A stretch of DNA of 64,000 nucleotides from Chlorobiota bacterium (GCA_028287785.1 JAQBOZ010000027.1:124001-188000), one strand, 5' to 3'. Shown: positions 7,944 to 17,359, counted from the first letter of the stretch. Notes: generated by a model from the sequence alone, not told the origin. Translations and numbers: made by a program.

Positions 7944-9368
7944 ATGAAGCTGATTTCTACTCTGATCCTTCTCCTGATGATTCGCGTGGCCGCATTCGCG
8001 CAGTGCGATTGCGGCCCGGTCGGGGATCTCCTCAACGGGACGAGGGATACCGTCGGTTCGGTCGATGGGCTGCGCGCGGCGATCGCCGGCGCGAACGGGC
8101 CGACGGCGATCTACCTCCGCGACGGAGAGTATGCGCTTACCGGCGCTGTTACCATCAGCAGGCCGGGGATCATCATACGCTCGCTCTCGGGAAACCGGGG
8201 GGGCGTCGTTATCACCGGCATTGCTCTCTCGCCGGACTCCGCGGCCTTCCGCGTGACGGAGGGGAATTTCACGCTCGCCGATCTCACTGTTCGCGGCATG
8301 GCGTCGAGCGCGGTGGTTATCGATCCGGGCCATCCCATCAGCAACCTGCTGCTTCACAATGTGGACTTCCAGGATGCCGGGACAACGCTGGTGCGTGCGG
8401 ATGGAACGGCGCTGGCGGACGCCGGCAACGGCATCGTGGAGTGTTGCCGGTTCGGCTACTCCGCATCGAAAAGCCGCAATCAGCCGGTCTATGGGATTCG
8501 CGTGAACGGGGGGACGAACTGGTCGATCACCAACTCGGTGTTCGAGGATATCGCGTCAGCCTCGGAGCCCGTGCCGGTCAGCACGGCTATTGTGGTGACG
8601 GGCGGGGCGGGCAATATCCAGATCTCCCGGAACCGGATCACCGGCTGCGATCTCGGGATGTTTGTCGGGGATTCCACCAGCTTTACCACGTTCGTGGAGA
8701 ATGTCATCGTCGGGAACAATTTCATCACCGGCGGTTTCGGCGATGGCGGCGGAATGCTCTTCGCGGCGGCGCAGGGGGTCACGATTCAGCACAACTCCGT
8801 CTACCGTCCCGGCACGCCGAAAACCGGCGCGATCACCATCCGCTATCCGCAGAGCTTCGGGGTCAGCCTGTATGACAATCTCACCGACAACCCGACCGTG
8901 CTGATCGATGTGATCGGCGTTCTCTCCAGCGGAAACTACGATCATATCACCGCCACCAGCTTCGTTGATGTGACGAAGGGGGATCTCCATCTGAGGGCCG
9001 GCTCTCCCGCTATCGACATCGGCTCGCAGCAGGCAAGCAGCGATATCGACTGCGCGCCGGTAACGGACGGCCGCCCGGATGTCGGCGCCGATGAATTTGT
9101 CAAACCCGCGTCGGTCGATGGCGATGAGGATGCCTCGCCGCTTCAATGCTCCTACTCCGGCGCCGAACGGCTGATCCGGGTTCACGCGCGTGGAGGCGTG
9201 GAGGTCACGGCGGAGATGATCGACATCACCGGGCGGATCGTCTTTCACGGAGCCTGCCGGGGCGATGCCGTGCTTCCGGTGCCGGGGATCGCGCCGGGCG
9301 CCTATATTCTGGTCGTTCGTGGCGCGCGCGGAGAGATGGCAGGCAGAAAGATCATCGTCGGGCGTTGA
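7944..9368 (+). CDS. Secreted right-handed beta-helix protein with T9SS-type C-terminal domain
   Basis: 474 aa. A signal peptide is clear (MKLISTLILLLMI, cleavage after AFAQ). Residues about 50-370 show the short imperfect repeats of a parallel beta-helix (GIIIRSLSGNRGG, NLLLHNVDFQDAG, GNIQISRNRITGC, GVTIQHNSVYRPG), followed by a choice-of-anchor-Q-like segment (DLHLRAGSPAIDIGS, then CAPVTDGRPDVGADE). The final 75 residues form a T9SS type A-like sorting domain (VTAEMIDITGRIV, IAPGAYILVVRG). The family includes surface polysaccharide-binding and depolymerising proteins. No catalytic residues can be assigned, so the substrate is unknown. Translation starts 7-8 bases after AAGGA. A strong terminator follows. 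Confidence 0.85.
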   Translation: MKLISTLILLLMIRVAAFAQCDCGPVGDLLNGTRDTVGSVDGLRAAIAGANGPTAIYLRDGEYALTGAVTISRPGIIIRSLSGNRGGVVITGIALSPDSAAFRVTEGNFTLADLTVRGMASSAVVIDPGHPISNLLLHNVDFQDAGTTLVRADGTALADAGNGIVECCRFGYSASKSRNQPVYGIRVNGGTNWSITNSVFEDIASASEPVPVSTAIVVTGGAGNIQISRNRITGCDLGMFVGDSTSFTTFVENVIVGNNFITGGFGDGGGMLFAAAQGVTIQHNSVYRPGTPKTGAITIRYPQSFGVSLYDNLTDNPTVLIDVIGVLSSGNYDHITATSFVDVTKGDLHLRAGSPAIDIGSQQASSDIDCAPVTDGRPDVGADEFVKPASVDGDEDASPLQCSYSGAERLIRVHARGGVEVTAEMIDITGRIVFHGACRGDAVLPVPGIAPGAYILVVRGARGEMAGRKIIVGR

Positions 9369-9395
9369 CCGCGACCCCACGAGAAATGAGATTCG

Positions 9396-9438
9396 CGCGC
9401 AGGCGATCCCGATCGAATCGGGATCGCCTGCGCGTTTT
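9396..9438 (+). terminator. Rho-independent terminator
   Basis: A perfect 18-bp stem (9396-9413 with 9417-9434) with a 3-base loop is followed by TTTT. It lies 27 bases after the stop of the beta-helix protein gene. Confidence 0.85.
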
Positions 9439-9587
9439 CATCCCCGTGCATTCCGCTTCCCGGAATTTTTGATATACTGGGCCGCTGGCCCGCCGGTCGA
9501 GGCCCTTCCATGTTTTCCGTTATCAGATCTTATCCGCGCCTCACGTCCGATTGCGCGATTCGATAATCCTGTAGCTCTGCTGGAACG

Positions 9588-9908
9588 ATGATCTATCATA
9601 TCACGCTTATCCCGGACTGGGAGGCCGCCCGAGGCGGTGACGAGTATACGGCCGCGTCGCTCGGCACGGAGGGCTTCATTCATTGCTCCGAGCGGGAGCA
9701 GGTGGAGCGGAGCCTCAATCGTTTTTATCACGATCGCCCGATCGTGCTTCTTCTCGGCATCGATCCCGCGCTGCTGGCGAACGAGCTGAAATATGAGGCG
9801 GCGCACGGCGAGATATTTCCGCATATCTACGGCCCGCTCAACATCAACGCCGTCCGGACGGTGGAGACGATGGTCCGTGAAGATGGGGTGTACCGGTATT
9901 CGGGATAG
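9588..9908 (+). CDS. DUF952 family protein
   Basis: 106 aa, the full length of the DUF952 family. Family features are the N-terminal YHIT, the block EGFIHCSEREQVERSLNRFY, a central ILLGIDPALL-like strand (read here as VLLLGIDPALLANELKYE) and the terminal FPHIYGPLN segment. Biochemical function is not established. The family resembles a compact ADP-ribosyltransferase/Tpt1-like fold, and that link is general knowledge rather than visible here. It ends 48 bases before the likely ddl start on the same strand, so the two may be co-transcribed. A weak TATACT sequence lies about 115 bases upstream. Confidence 0.85.
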   Translation: MIYHITLIPDWEAARGGDEYTAASLGTEGFIHCSEREQVERSLNRFYHDRPIVLLLGIDPALLANELKYEAAHGEIFPHIYGPLNINAVRTVETMVREDGVYRYSG

Positions 9909-9956
9909 AAATGCATGACGGGAAGCAGGGATATTTTCAGGAACATTCGACAGCCA

Positions 9957-11105
9957 ATGAGTTCGAAACGAATACGCGTCGCGGTGCTGTATGGCGGCCG
10001 TTCCGGCGAGCATGAGGTATCCCTGCAATCGGCCGCTTCGGTGATCCGCAACTTGGACCCGGAGCGCTTTACGATCATCCCGATCGGCATCGACAGGGAT
10101 GGGGGCTGGCATCTGAACGATTTGGCGATGATGGCCGACGGCGCCGCGAAGTCGCTTCCGGTGTTCAGGGACGCTCCCCCCGTCATGCTCCCCCCGTTCT
10201 CCGGCGATGGTGAGCGTTCGCTCCTCAGGCTTGGACCCGGCGGGGAGGCCCAGGGGATCGATGTCGTCTTTCCGGTGATGCACGGCCCTCTCTGCGAGGA
10301 TGGAGCGATTCAGGGGCTCTGCGAGCTGGCCGATGTCCCCTACGTCGGCCCCGGCGTCCTTGCCTCCGCGGTCGGCATGGACAAGGACGTAGCCAAGCGG
10401 CTTGTGGCCGCCGACGGGTTGCCGATCGTGCCGTATCTCTCGCTGAAGCGCGACCGGTGGGATCGCGAGCGGGGGGCCGATGCGGGGGCGGGGCTTGCGG
10501 GATGGGTGGCGGAGAACCTGGGCTACCCGGCGTTCGTGAAGCCGGCGAACATGGGATCGAGCGTCGGCATCCACAAGGTTTCATCGGCGGCGGAGCTTGG
10601 CCGGGCGCTGGACGATGCGTTCCGGTACGATGTAAAGGTGCTGATAGAGCGGGGAGTGGATGCCAGGGAGATCGAGCTTGCGGTGCTTGAGAATATCGCG
10701 TCGAGCGATGAGCCGCTGGTGAGCATTCCAGGGGAGATCGCCCCATCGCACGAGTTCTATTCGTACGAGGCGAAATATCTGGACGAGCATGGTGCCGCGC
10801 TGATGATCCCGGCGGCGCTCGATCCCGCTGAAACGGAGCGGGCGCAATCGATGGCGCGGAGGATCTTCTCGGCGCTTGAATGCGAGGGGATGGCGCGCGT
10901 CGATCTCTTTCTGGACCGGAAGAGCGGTGAGTTCTATTTCAACGAGATCAACACCATCCCCGGCTTCACCACCATCAGCATGTACCCGAAGCTCTGGGAG
11001 GCGTCCGGGATCGGTTACCGGGAGCTTCTCTCCCGCCTGATCGATCTTGCCCTGGCGCGCCATGAGAGGAAGCGCGGGCTGAGCCGGGAGTGGCTGGCGG
11101 AATAA
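9957..11105 (+). CDS. ddl: D-alanine--D-alanine ligase
   Basis: 382 aa ATP-grasp enzyme that joins two D-alanines for the peptidoglycan precursor. Diagnostic blocks are VAVLYGGRSGEHEVSLQSA at the N terminus, FPVMHGPLCEDGAIQGL, PYVGPGVLASAVGMDKDVAK, the ATP-grasp lysine strand FVKPANMGSSVGI, and C-terminal YFNEINTIPGFTTISMYPKLW. I prefer the Met of MSSKRIRV at 9957; a longer in-frame start at 9915 adds 14 non-conserved residues, and neither has a good ribosome-binding site. The insert between PYLSLKRDRW and the ATP-grasp core is typical of VanA/DdlA-length members. A mobile repeat begins 20 bases after the stop. Confidence 0.95.
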   Translation: MSSKRIRVAVLYGGRSGEHEVSLQSAASVIRNLDPERFTIIPIGIDRDGGWHLNDLAMMADGAAKSLPVFRDAPPVMLPPFSGDGERSLLRLGPGGEAQGIDVVFPVMHGPLCEDGAIQGLCELADVPYVGPGVLASAVGMDKDVAKRLVAADGLPIVPYLSLKRDRWDRERGADAGAGLAGWVAENLGYPAFVKPANMGSSVGIHKVSSAAELGRALDDAFRYDVKVLIERGVDAREIELAVLENIASSDEPLVSIPGEIAPSHEFYSYEAKYLDEHGAALMIPAALDPAETERAQSMARRIFSALECEGMARVDLFLDRKSGEFYFNEINTIPGFTTISMYPKLWEASGIGYRELLSRLIDLALARHERKRGLSREWLAE

Positions 11106-11125
11106 TCAGGCAGTGGCTCAGGTTG

Positions 11126-11435
11126 GTAGTGACTCAATGTGAATCCAGCCCTCCGGTTGACAACACCATGATCCATCGACGATCCTCCGATCACTCTTCA
11201 AGCTCCGTCAGGAGCGTGCCGGTTGTAGCAACGATATCTCCGTTCCCCGCGCAAGCTCCATCGGAGCGTACCATTCCGCCGGCATGCGAGGGATGGTACG
11301 CTCCCACGGATCTTGACATCATCAGAGGCGTGGCAGTGCTGCCACCGGTTCGCACCGATGGGGCTGGAATGACAGACGCCATCTGCTCTCCATGATTTCG
11401 ATCATCATCAACCCCATATCAAACTGAGTCACTAC
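11126..11435. mobile_element. Palindromic repeat element with 11-bp terminal inverted repeats, copy 1
   Basis: This 310-bp non-coding block starts GTAGTGACTCA and ends TGAGTCACTAC, a perfect 11-bp terminal inverted repeat. A similar block lies at 46994-47286 in the same orientation and shares long near-identical stretches, including CCGGTTGTAGCAACGAT and CAAGCTCCATCGGAGCGTAC. Inside, GGAGCGTACCAT and ATGGTACGCTCC form a stem around a GCCGGCATGC-containing loop, and CTCCGTCAGGAG forms another. It carries no transposase. I see no convincing target-site duplication for this copy. It resembles a MITE or a REP-like hairpin element. Confidence 0.75.
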
Positions 11436-11782
11436 CTCCGTTGCCGCCTCTTATGAAAATTTAATACATTGCCGATCTGTTTCTGACAGTGCCGCTCCCT
11501 ACGGCCTGATCGTCCGCGTCAACTGCTCCTCCCGCGCAACATTGCGTGGCCGGAGAATCTCTCGAAGCATCCCGCCGGGATATGCCTGCGGCGGGCTTTC
11601 CGGGGATCGACGCGGACGAAACCGGAGCAGCGGTGCTCAGGCCATCGACCATGGTCACCAACCATAGCCCCTTCACATCATCCGAATTCGCGAGCGGAAT
11701 CAGATCCGCGCGGGCAGTTCAGAAATCGTCGAAAAACTCCCATCTCGTTTTTCTTTTTCACCATTGAAACAGTGAAGACTGT
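11436..11782. other. Non-coding stretch upstream of TonB-dependent receptor
   Basis: About 350 bases between the mobile repeat and the receptor gene. I looked for cobalamin-riboswitch boxes, because such receptors often carry them, and found none. The last 60 bases are pyrimidine-rich (CTCGTTTTTCTTTTTCACC) before the start codon. No gene or clear promoter box is recognisable. Confidence 0.4.
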
Positions 11783-14035
11783 ATGACAGCATCCACCAAT
11801 CTCATTCGCGCGCGTCATCTGGCGCTGGCCCTGCTGGCCGTTGCCGCGATATTCCACCATGCCACCGGGGTTGCCCAGCCGCGGGGACGGCGACAGAGGG
11901 ATTCCACCGCGATCGACAGCACGATCAGGGTAACCGGCGCGCCGCTTGTCGTGACCGCTCCGCGAACGCCCACGCTTCAGGCTCTGCCGGACGTGCAGGG
12001 GACATCGCTCTTCAGCGGGAAGAAGAGCGAGCAGATATCGGTGGCGCAGGTCGACGGCAATCTGGCGGTGAACAACACGCGGCAGGTGTTTTCGCATACG
12101 GCGGGGATTCAGATCTGGGAGTTCGATGGATCGGGAATCCAGGCGAACGTGGCGGCGCGAGGGTTGAACCCGCATCGTTCGTCGGAGTTCAACGTGCGGA
12201 TGAACGGCTACGATATCGCCTCCGATCCGTACGGTTATCCGGAGGTGCATTTTACCCCGCCGTTTGAATCGCTGGAGCGGATCGAGGTGGTTCGCGGGGC
12301 GGCGGCGCTGCAATACGGCTCGCAGTTCGGCGGGCTGCTGAACTATATCACCAAAGCGCCGCCGCCGGACAGGCCCCTGGCGCTGGAGGCATCGCAGTCG
12401 GGGGGGAGCTACGGGCTCTATTCAACGTATACATCGCTGCGGGGGACGGTGGATCAATTCAGTTACGACGGCTATCTGGATTTTCGCCGGAGCGATGGAT
12501 GGCGGGAGTCGGGAAGCTACTGGTTTGTCACGGGGAACGGCCGGGTCACCTACGATATCTCCCCGGATGCCCGGCTTGGCGTCGAGCTGACGGCGATGCA
12601 GTTCAAGGAGCATATGCCCAACGGGCTTACCGAGAAGCAGTACGCGGAGAACCCGCGGGCCTCGTATCGTCCGCGCGACTGGTTCGGCGCGCCGAGGATC
12701 ATGCCGGCGCTTACGTACGATCAGAGGATCTCCGACCAGACGCGGCTTTCGGTGAAGGCCGCGGGGCTGGCGGCCGAGCGGAACAGCATCACGCTGGTCA
12801 CCAGCACCGCCATCGCCGATACCGGGACCAATCGCCGCCGCGTCAACCGGGATATCTTCCGCGATGCCAGCCTGGAGGCGCGTCTGCTGACGCAGTTCGG
12901 GCTGTTCAATGACAACCGCGCCACGCTCGCCACCGGCTTCCGCGCCGCGCGGACGAACACGAACAGATCCCAGGGGCTCGGGATGGATGGGAGCGATTTC
13001 AACCTGGAGTACAGGGGGACCAAAACGCTCGATCTCGATTTCGTCTCCTACAACGTCGCCGCGTTCGGCGAGTTGAAGATCCCGCTGGCCGATGGGCTGG
13101 CGGTTACTCCCGGAATTCGGATCGAGCATCTGAATACCGGCGCAACCGGCACATACGCAAAGGAGAAGCCCGCCACATCGCTCTTCGCGTTCGATACGCT
13201 TGGCCCGATCAGGCCGATCGACAGAACGTATCAGGAGACATTCCCGCTGTTCGGGCTTGGCCTCTCCGCAGTGCTTTCGGAGAACGTCAATCTCTACGGC
13301 AACATCAGCCAGGCGTACCGGCCGCTTCTGTATGCCCAGGAATTTCCATACGATCAGATCCCCGTGGACAGCGCGGTCACATCATCGAAGGGATACTCGT
13401 CGGATCTGGGGGTGCGTGGCCGGATCGGGGAAATCGGGAGCTTCGATGTCAACGGGTTTTTCCTTCAGTACAACGATCGCATCGGCATCATCTTCCCGGA
13501 TTCCGCGCGCTATCCCGGCGGTTTGCGGACGAACGTGGGGGCCAGCCGGCATTACGGCATCGAGTCGTTCGGGGAGCTGGATCTGCTGGGGCTTGTGGGT
13601 GGCGTGAATGAGGACCGGGAGAGCTCCCTGACGCTCTTCACGTCGATCGGCTATACCTCCGCGATGTATATGAAAGGGCCGGCGGACGGAAAGAAGGTGG
13701 AGAACAGCCCCGACTGGATCGTCCGTTCGGGGCTCACCTACCGGCTGGGTCGCCGGATCTCCACCACATTGCAGGGGAGCTACGTAAGCTCCGCTTTTTC
13801 CGACGCGGCGAACACGGCCTTCCGGGCGGACGGCCAGCAGGGGATCATCCCTGAATACAGCGTGTTCGATTTCTCCGTGGAGGCGCGGGTGCTGCGGTCG
13901 ATCCGCCTGGAGGCAAGCGTCAACAACCTTCTGGACCGGAAGTATTTCACGGCGCGCGCCACGGCCTATCCCGGCCCCGGAATCCTTCCCGGCGATGGCA
14001 GGACGTTCATGGCCGGGGTGCGGGTCGCGTTGTGA
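11783..14035 (+). CDS. TonB-dependent outer-membrane receptor, FecA (ferric citrate)-like
   Basis: 750 aa. A signal peptide (LALALLAVAAIFHHATGVAQ) is followed by a short linker and the plug domain. The plug shows VAARGLNPHRSSEFNVRMNG and DPYGYPEVHFTPPFESLERI, then VVRGAAALQYGSQFGGLLNY. These are close to FecA-type plugs that bind ferric dicitrate. The rest alternates barrel strands and loops and ends in a typical C-terminal strand (GRTFMAGVRVAL). It has neither the N-terminal signalling domain of transducing FecA proteins nor the carboxypeptidase-like domain of SusC proteins, so it is probably a simple siderophore or metal-citrate importer dependent on TonB. No adjacent sigma/anti-sigma pair or ABC importer is present. 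The ligand is inferred from plug similarity only. Confidence 0.9.
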   Translation: MTASTNLIRARHLALALLAVAAIFHHATGVAQPRGRRQRDSTAIDSTIRVTGAPLVVTAPRTPTLQALPDVQGTSLFSGKKSEQISVAQVDGNLAVNNTRQVFSHTAGIQIWEFDGSGIQANVAARGLNPHRSSEFNVRMNGYDIASDPYGYPEVHFTPPFESLERIEVVRGAAALQYGSQFGGLLNYITKAPPPDRPLALEASQSGGSYGLYSTYTSLRGTVDQFSYDGYLDFRRSDGWRESGSYWFVTGNGRVTYDISPDARLGVELTAMQFKEHMPNGLTEKQYAENPRASYRPRDWFGAPRIMPALTYDQRISDQTRLSVKAAGLAAERNSITLVTSTAIADTGTNRRRVNRDIFRDASLEARLLTQFGLFNDNRATLATGFRAARTNTNRSQGLGMDGSDFNLEYRGTKTLDLDFVSYNVAAFGELKIPLADGLAVTPGIRIEHLNTGATGTYAKEKPATSLFAFDTLGPIRPIDRTYQETFPLFGLGLSAVLSENVNLYGNISQAYRPLLYAQEFPYDQIPVDSAVTSSKGYSSDLGVRGRIGEIGSFDVNGFFLQYNDRIGIIFPDSARYPGGLRTNVGASRHYGIESFGELDLLGLVGGVNEDRESSLTLFTSIGYTSAMYMKGPADGKKVENSPDWIVRSGLTYRLGRRISTTLQGSYVSSAFSDAANTAFRADGQQGIIPEYSVFDFSVEARVLRSIRLEASVNNLLDRKYFTARATAYPGPGILPGDGRTFMAGVRVAL

Positions 14036-14245
14036 CGGGTTCCGCCGGGCGATCGGAATATCGATCCGCCTCATCGCTTTTCGGAACGCTGCGCGATCTG
14101 CCGCGTGGAAGTTGTAATTTCATGGGATTGATCGGCTCCCGCATGCATCAGCGTGCCGGGCCGGTTGCTCCCACGGACATTCTCCGGCGCGCGATGCGGT
14201 CGGGAGATACGCCGGTTACTTCTCCCCGAATTGAAGCGGAATATC

Positions 14246-15511
14246 ATGAACGCGGAAACGACAAGAGCCAGTGATAATGGAATCCAGATCGGCGGGCGCA
14301 CGGCGCGATCGCTGGTCGAGGAATTCGGCAGCCCCCTGTATGTCTACGATGCCGCGGTGATCCGTCGCCAGCATCAACGGCTCATCTCCGCCTTCGACGG
14401 CGTAAAGCTCCGGCTTCTGTATGCGTGCAAGGCGAACAGCAACGCGTCGGTGATCCGCTTCATTCACGATCTCGGCATCGGGGTCGACGCCGTGTCGTCG
14501 TACGAGGTGGAGCTGGCGGTCCGTTGCGGCGTTCCGATCTCCGACATCCTCTACACGCCGAACTGCGTTTCCTTCGCGGAGATCGAGGCGGCGGTGGAAC
14601 GGGGAGTGCTGGTGAACATCGACAACATCTCGGTGCTCGAGCGGTTCGGCCAGCGGTTCGGCGACAGGCCGTGCGCCATCAGGATCAACCCCCATATTCT
14701 GGCGGGCGGCAACGCCCATATTCAGACGGGACATATCGATTCCAAGTTCGGAATCTCGATCCATCAGATGCGCCATATCCTCCGCATCGTCCGCGGCTAC
14801 AACATGCGGATCACCGGCCTCCACATGCACACCGGCTCCGATATCCTGGACGCCGAGACGTTTATCACCGGGGCGGAAATCCTTTTCGAACACGCCGCCG
14901 ATTTTCCTCATCTGGAGTTCATCGATTTCGGCAGCGGCTTCAAGGTCCCCTACAAGCCGGACGACGTGGCGACGGATGTGGAGGCGCTCGGCAAGCGGCT
15001 CTCGGGGCGGTTCCGCGCCTTCTGCGCCGACTACGGCCGCGATCTGGAGCTCTGGTTCGAGCCGGGGAAATTTCTCGTCAGCGAGTCCGGCTGGCTCCTG
15101 ACCACCGCCACGGTGCTGAAGCAGACGCCATCCTGCGTCTTCATCGGGACCGACTCCGGCCTGCATCATCTTATCCGTCCGATGCTCTACGATGCCTATC
15201 ACAGCATCGTCAATGCGGACAGGACGGAGGGGACCGAGCGGATCTACACGGTGGTGGGATGTATCTGCGAGACCGACACATTCGGCGTGGACAGGAAGCT
15301 GACCGAAACGTCCGAGGGGGATATTCTCGCCATCAGGAACGCCGGGGCCTACGGCTTTGCGATGTCCAGCAACTACAATTCCCGTCCTCGTCCCGCCGAG
15401 GTGATGATGGTGGACGGCGATGCCCATCTTATCCGCCGGCGCGAGACGCTGGACGATATGATGGCGACCCTTGTCGATCCGAAGCTGGAGTCGCAGGCCG
15501 CAAGGGGCTAG
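14246..15511 (+). CDS. lysA: Diaminopimelate decarboxylase
   Basis: 421 aa fold-III PLP decarboxylase, the last step of lysine synthesis (meso-DAP to L-lysine). Visible: YACKANSNASVI containing the PLP lysine, GVDAVSSYEVE, the HMHTGSDI block, FGSGFKVPYKPDD, EPGKFLVSESG, the active-site CICETDTFG, and the terminal AYGFAMSSNYNSRPRP. The EPGKFLVSE variant fits Bacteroidota-type LysA. I start at MNAETTRA; 31 in-frame upstream codons read as a basic, non-conserved leader. An arginine or carboxynorspermidine decarboxylase is less likely because of the CxxETDTF motif. A strong palindrome follows the stop. Confidence 0.93.
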   Translation: MNAETTRASDNGIQIGGRTARSLVEEFGSPLYVYDAAVIRRQHQRLISAFDGVKLRLLYACKANSNASVIRFIHDLGIGVDAVSSYEVELAVRCGVPISDILYTPNCVSFAEIEAAVERGVLVNIDNISVLERFGQRFGDRPCAIRINPHILAGGNAHIQTGHIDSKFGISIHQMRHILRIVRGYNMRITGLHMHTGSDILDAETFITGAEILFEHAADFPHLEFIDFGSGFKVPYKPDDVATDVEALGKRLSGRFRAFCADYGRDLELWFEPGKFLVSESGWLLTTATVLKQTPSCVFIGTDSGLHHLIRPMLYDAYHSIVNADRTEGTERIYTVVGCICETDTFGVDRKLTETSEGDILAIRNAGAYGFAMSSNYNSRPRPAEVMMVDGDAHLIRRRETLDDMMATLVDPKLESQAARG

Positions 15512-15538
15512 CCTCCGTCGCGCCGAACGTTTTCGAGA

Positions 15539-15579
15539 ATATTCCCGCGACTCCGGCAAACGCGGAGCCGCGGGAATAT
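15539..15579 (+). terminator. Stem-loop after lysA
   Basis: ATATTCCCGCG at 15539-15549 pairs exactly with 15569-15579, and inside it CTCCG pairs with CGGAG. The stem lies 28 bases after the lysA stop. No T-run follows, so it could be a weak terminator or an mRNA-stabilising hairpin. Confidence 0.5.
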
Positions 15580-15641
15580 CGCCGTCGCCGGGGCTGCCTT
15601 CCGCAGCATCATTCATCTGTTTCATTAATCCTCCTGACGCC

Positions 15642-16157
15642 GTGAACCTGGAATCTCTCTCCACCGATGAGTGTCTTGCGCGGCTCGATGAATCGCGCCG
15701 CGAACTTCTGACCATTGCCGCCGGCCTCCCCGATGCCCAGTTCGGCCTCCGCCCGGATGCCGAGTCCTGGAGCCCCGGGATGGTGCTGGAGCATGTGGCG
15801 ATGGTGGAGGGCTCGGTGGCGCGCGTGCTTCGCGCACTTCGCCTTGCAACGCTTGCGGGAAAACCTGTCCCGCCGCGCAACCGGGACGGACGATGGCATC
15901 CCGACGGCCGCCGTATCGCTCCCGACGGGGTCACGCCGGGTGGTAACGCTCATCGCGAGGAGATTATGCAGAGCCTCGCCGATACGCGGCAGTCCCTGCT
16001 GGGGCAGGCCGCCGAGAGCAGCGCCATGCTGGAGAACTCCATGGTGATGGCTCATCCGTTCTTTGGCGATCTGAACGGCCTTGGCTGGCTTCGGATGGCG
16101 GCGGCGCATGAGCTGAATCATATCGATCAGTTGCGGCGGATCATGGCGACGGCATAG
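15642..16157 (+). CDS. DinB-family metal-binding protein
   Basis: 171 aa four-helix-bundle protein of the DinB/YfiT type. Helix 1 is LARLDESRRELLTIAAGLPD, with the characteristic RPDAESWSPGMVLEHVAMVEG where His can ligand metal, and a C-terminal AAAHELNHIDQLRRI that supplies the second metal-binding His pair. Members are bacillithiol- or other thiol-dependent transferases or stress proteins; the substrate cannot be told here. I use the GTG at 15642 because conserved sequence begins immediately after it. An upstream ATG frame runs through the lysA end and the palindrome. Confidence 0.8.
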   Translation: MNLESLSTDECLARLDESRRELLTIAAGLPDAQFGLRPDAESWSPGMVLEHVAMVEGSVARVLRALRLATLAGKPVPPRNRDGRWHPDGRRIAPDGVTPGGNAHREEIMQSLADTRQSLLGQAAESSAMLENSMVMAHPFFGDLNGLGWLRMAAAHELNHIDQLRRIMATA

Positions 16158-16232
16158 AGGCCGTAAGCGGTCAGCCCGCGATCGATGGCGAAGGATGAAT
16201 CAACAGAACATCTCTCAACATCTTCTATAGAC

Positions 16233-17285
16233 ATGGAAACAGCAACAGCGGGGACGGGGGATAACGTCGCCGCACAACCGGCCGGGGCCAGGCGTCGCGT
16301 CTTCAGCGGCATGCAGCCTTCCGGCGAGTTTCATCTGGGGAATTATATCGGCGCGTTGAAGCGCTGGGTGCTTGGGCAGGAGGAGAAGGAGAATTTCTTC
16401 TGCGTGGTCGATCTTCACAGCCTGACCGTTCCGCAGGACCCGGCGGAGCTGAGGATGCGGACGCGGCAGCTTACCGCGATCTACCTTGCGGCGGGAATCC
16501 ACCCTGACAAGAGCACGCTCTTCGTGCAGAGCCACGTGACGGCCCATGCCGAGGGATGCTGGCTTCTGAACTGCGTCACGCCGCTCGGCTGGTTGAACAA
16601 GATGACGCAGTACAAGGACAAGTCCGCGAAGCAGGAGAGCGTCCTGACCGGCCTTCTGGATTACCCCGTGCTGATGGCCGCCGATATCCTTCTGTACGAC
16701 GCGCAGGAGGTGCCGACGGGGGAGGATCAGAAGCAGCATATCGAGCTTGCGCGGAATATCGCGGAGCGGTTCAACCATCTGTACGGGGAGACGTTCGTGG
16801 TGCCGGAGCCGGTGATCGCGAAGGTCGGGGCACGGATCATGGGGCTGGACAATCCGCTCGTCAAGATGTCCAAAAGCTCCTCCGGCGTGCGGGGGCATTC
16901 GGTGGGACCGCTGGATGATCCGGCGGAGATCGAGCGCTCCTTCAAGCGGGCGGTGACCGATCCGGGAAACGAGATCCGCTTCTCGGACGATCCGGCGAAG
17001 GCCGGCGTCAACAACCTGCTGAGCATCTATCAGGTGATCACGGGCAGGAGCGGCGAGGAAGTGGAGAATGATTTCGCGAACGCGAGGGGCTATGGAGATC
17101 TGAAGAAACGGGTGGCCGAGGTGGTGATCGAGGAGTTCCGCCCGGTTCGCGAGGGGGCCGCGCGCCTGATGGCGGACGCGGCGGAGCTGGACCGGCTGCT
17201 GGCGCGTGGCGCGGAGCAGGCGGCGGCAGTGGCTATGCCGAAGCTCCGCGAGATGAAGGAGAAGATGGGGCTGATTGTGCCGTAG
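16233..17285 (+). CDS. trpS: Tryptophanyl-tRNA synthetase
   Basis: 350 aa class I synthetase charging tRNA-Trp. The Rossmann HIGH-type motif is HLGN in SGMQPSGEFHLGNYIGAL, and the KMSKS loop is KMSKSSSG. Between them are CVVDLHSLTV, LNCVTPLGWLNKMTQYKDKS and the VPTGEDQKQHIELARNIA block characteristic of bacterial TrpRS. The C-terminal GYGDLKKRVAEVVIEEFRPVRE is typical. Two in-frame starts exist (16185 and 16233); I prefer the second because the first adds only a Ser/Thr-rich leader. A convergent terminator separates it from the next gene. Confidence 0.96.
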   Translation: METATAGTGDNVAAQPAGARRRVFSGMQPSGEFHLGNYIGALKRWVLGQEEKENFFCVVDLHSLTVPQDPAELRMRTRQLTAIYLAAGIHPDKSTLFVQSHVTAHAEGCWLLNCVTPLGWLNKMTQYKDKSAKQESVLTGLLDYPVLMAADILLYDAQEVPTGEDQKQHIELARNIAERFNHLYGETFVVPEPVIAKVGARIMGLDNPLVKMSKSSSGVRGHSVGPLDDPAEIERSFKRAVTDPGNEIRFSDDPAKAGVNNLLSIYQVITGRSGEEVENDFANARGYGDLKKRVAEVVIEEFRPVREGAARLMADAAELDRLLARGAEQAAAVAMPKLREMKEKMGLIVP

Positions 17286-17325
17286 GCATACTTGGATCTT
17301 CTCCGGCCGATATCCCGACAACGAA

Positions 17326-17359
17326 AACGCCACCACTCGAACTATCGGGTGGTGGCGTT
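17326..17359. terminator. Bidirectional hairpin between trpS and the convergent protease gene
   Basis: AACGCCACCAC at 17326-17336 pairs exactly with 17349-17359. The stem is flanked by an A-rich stretch (GAAAACG) on the left and GTTCTG on the right, so it could act for both convergent transcripts. Confidence 0.65.

Noticed and set aside
11126-11435. Small open frames inside the palindromic element
   Set aside because: They translate the hairpin arms and occur on both strands at the same place. The two copies differ by indels that break the frames.
11436-11782. Cobalamin or other riboswitch upstream of the TonB-dependent receptor
   Set aside because: I looked for conserved B12-box and stem motifs and did not find them. 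The receptor plug is FecA-like rather than BtuB-like.
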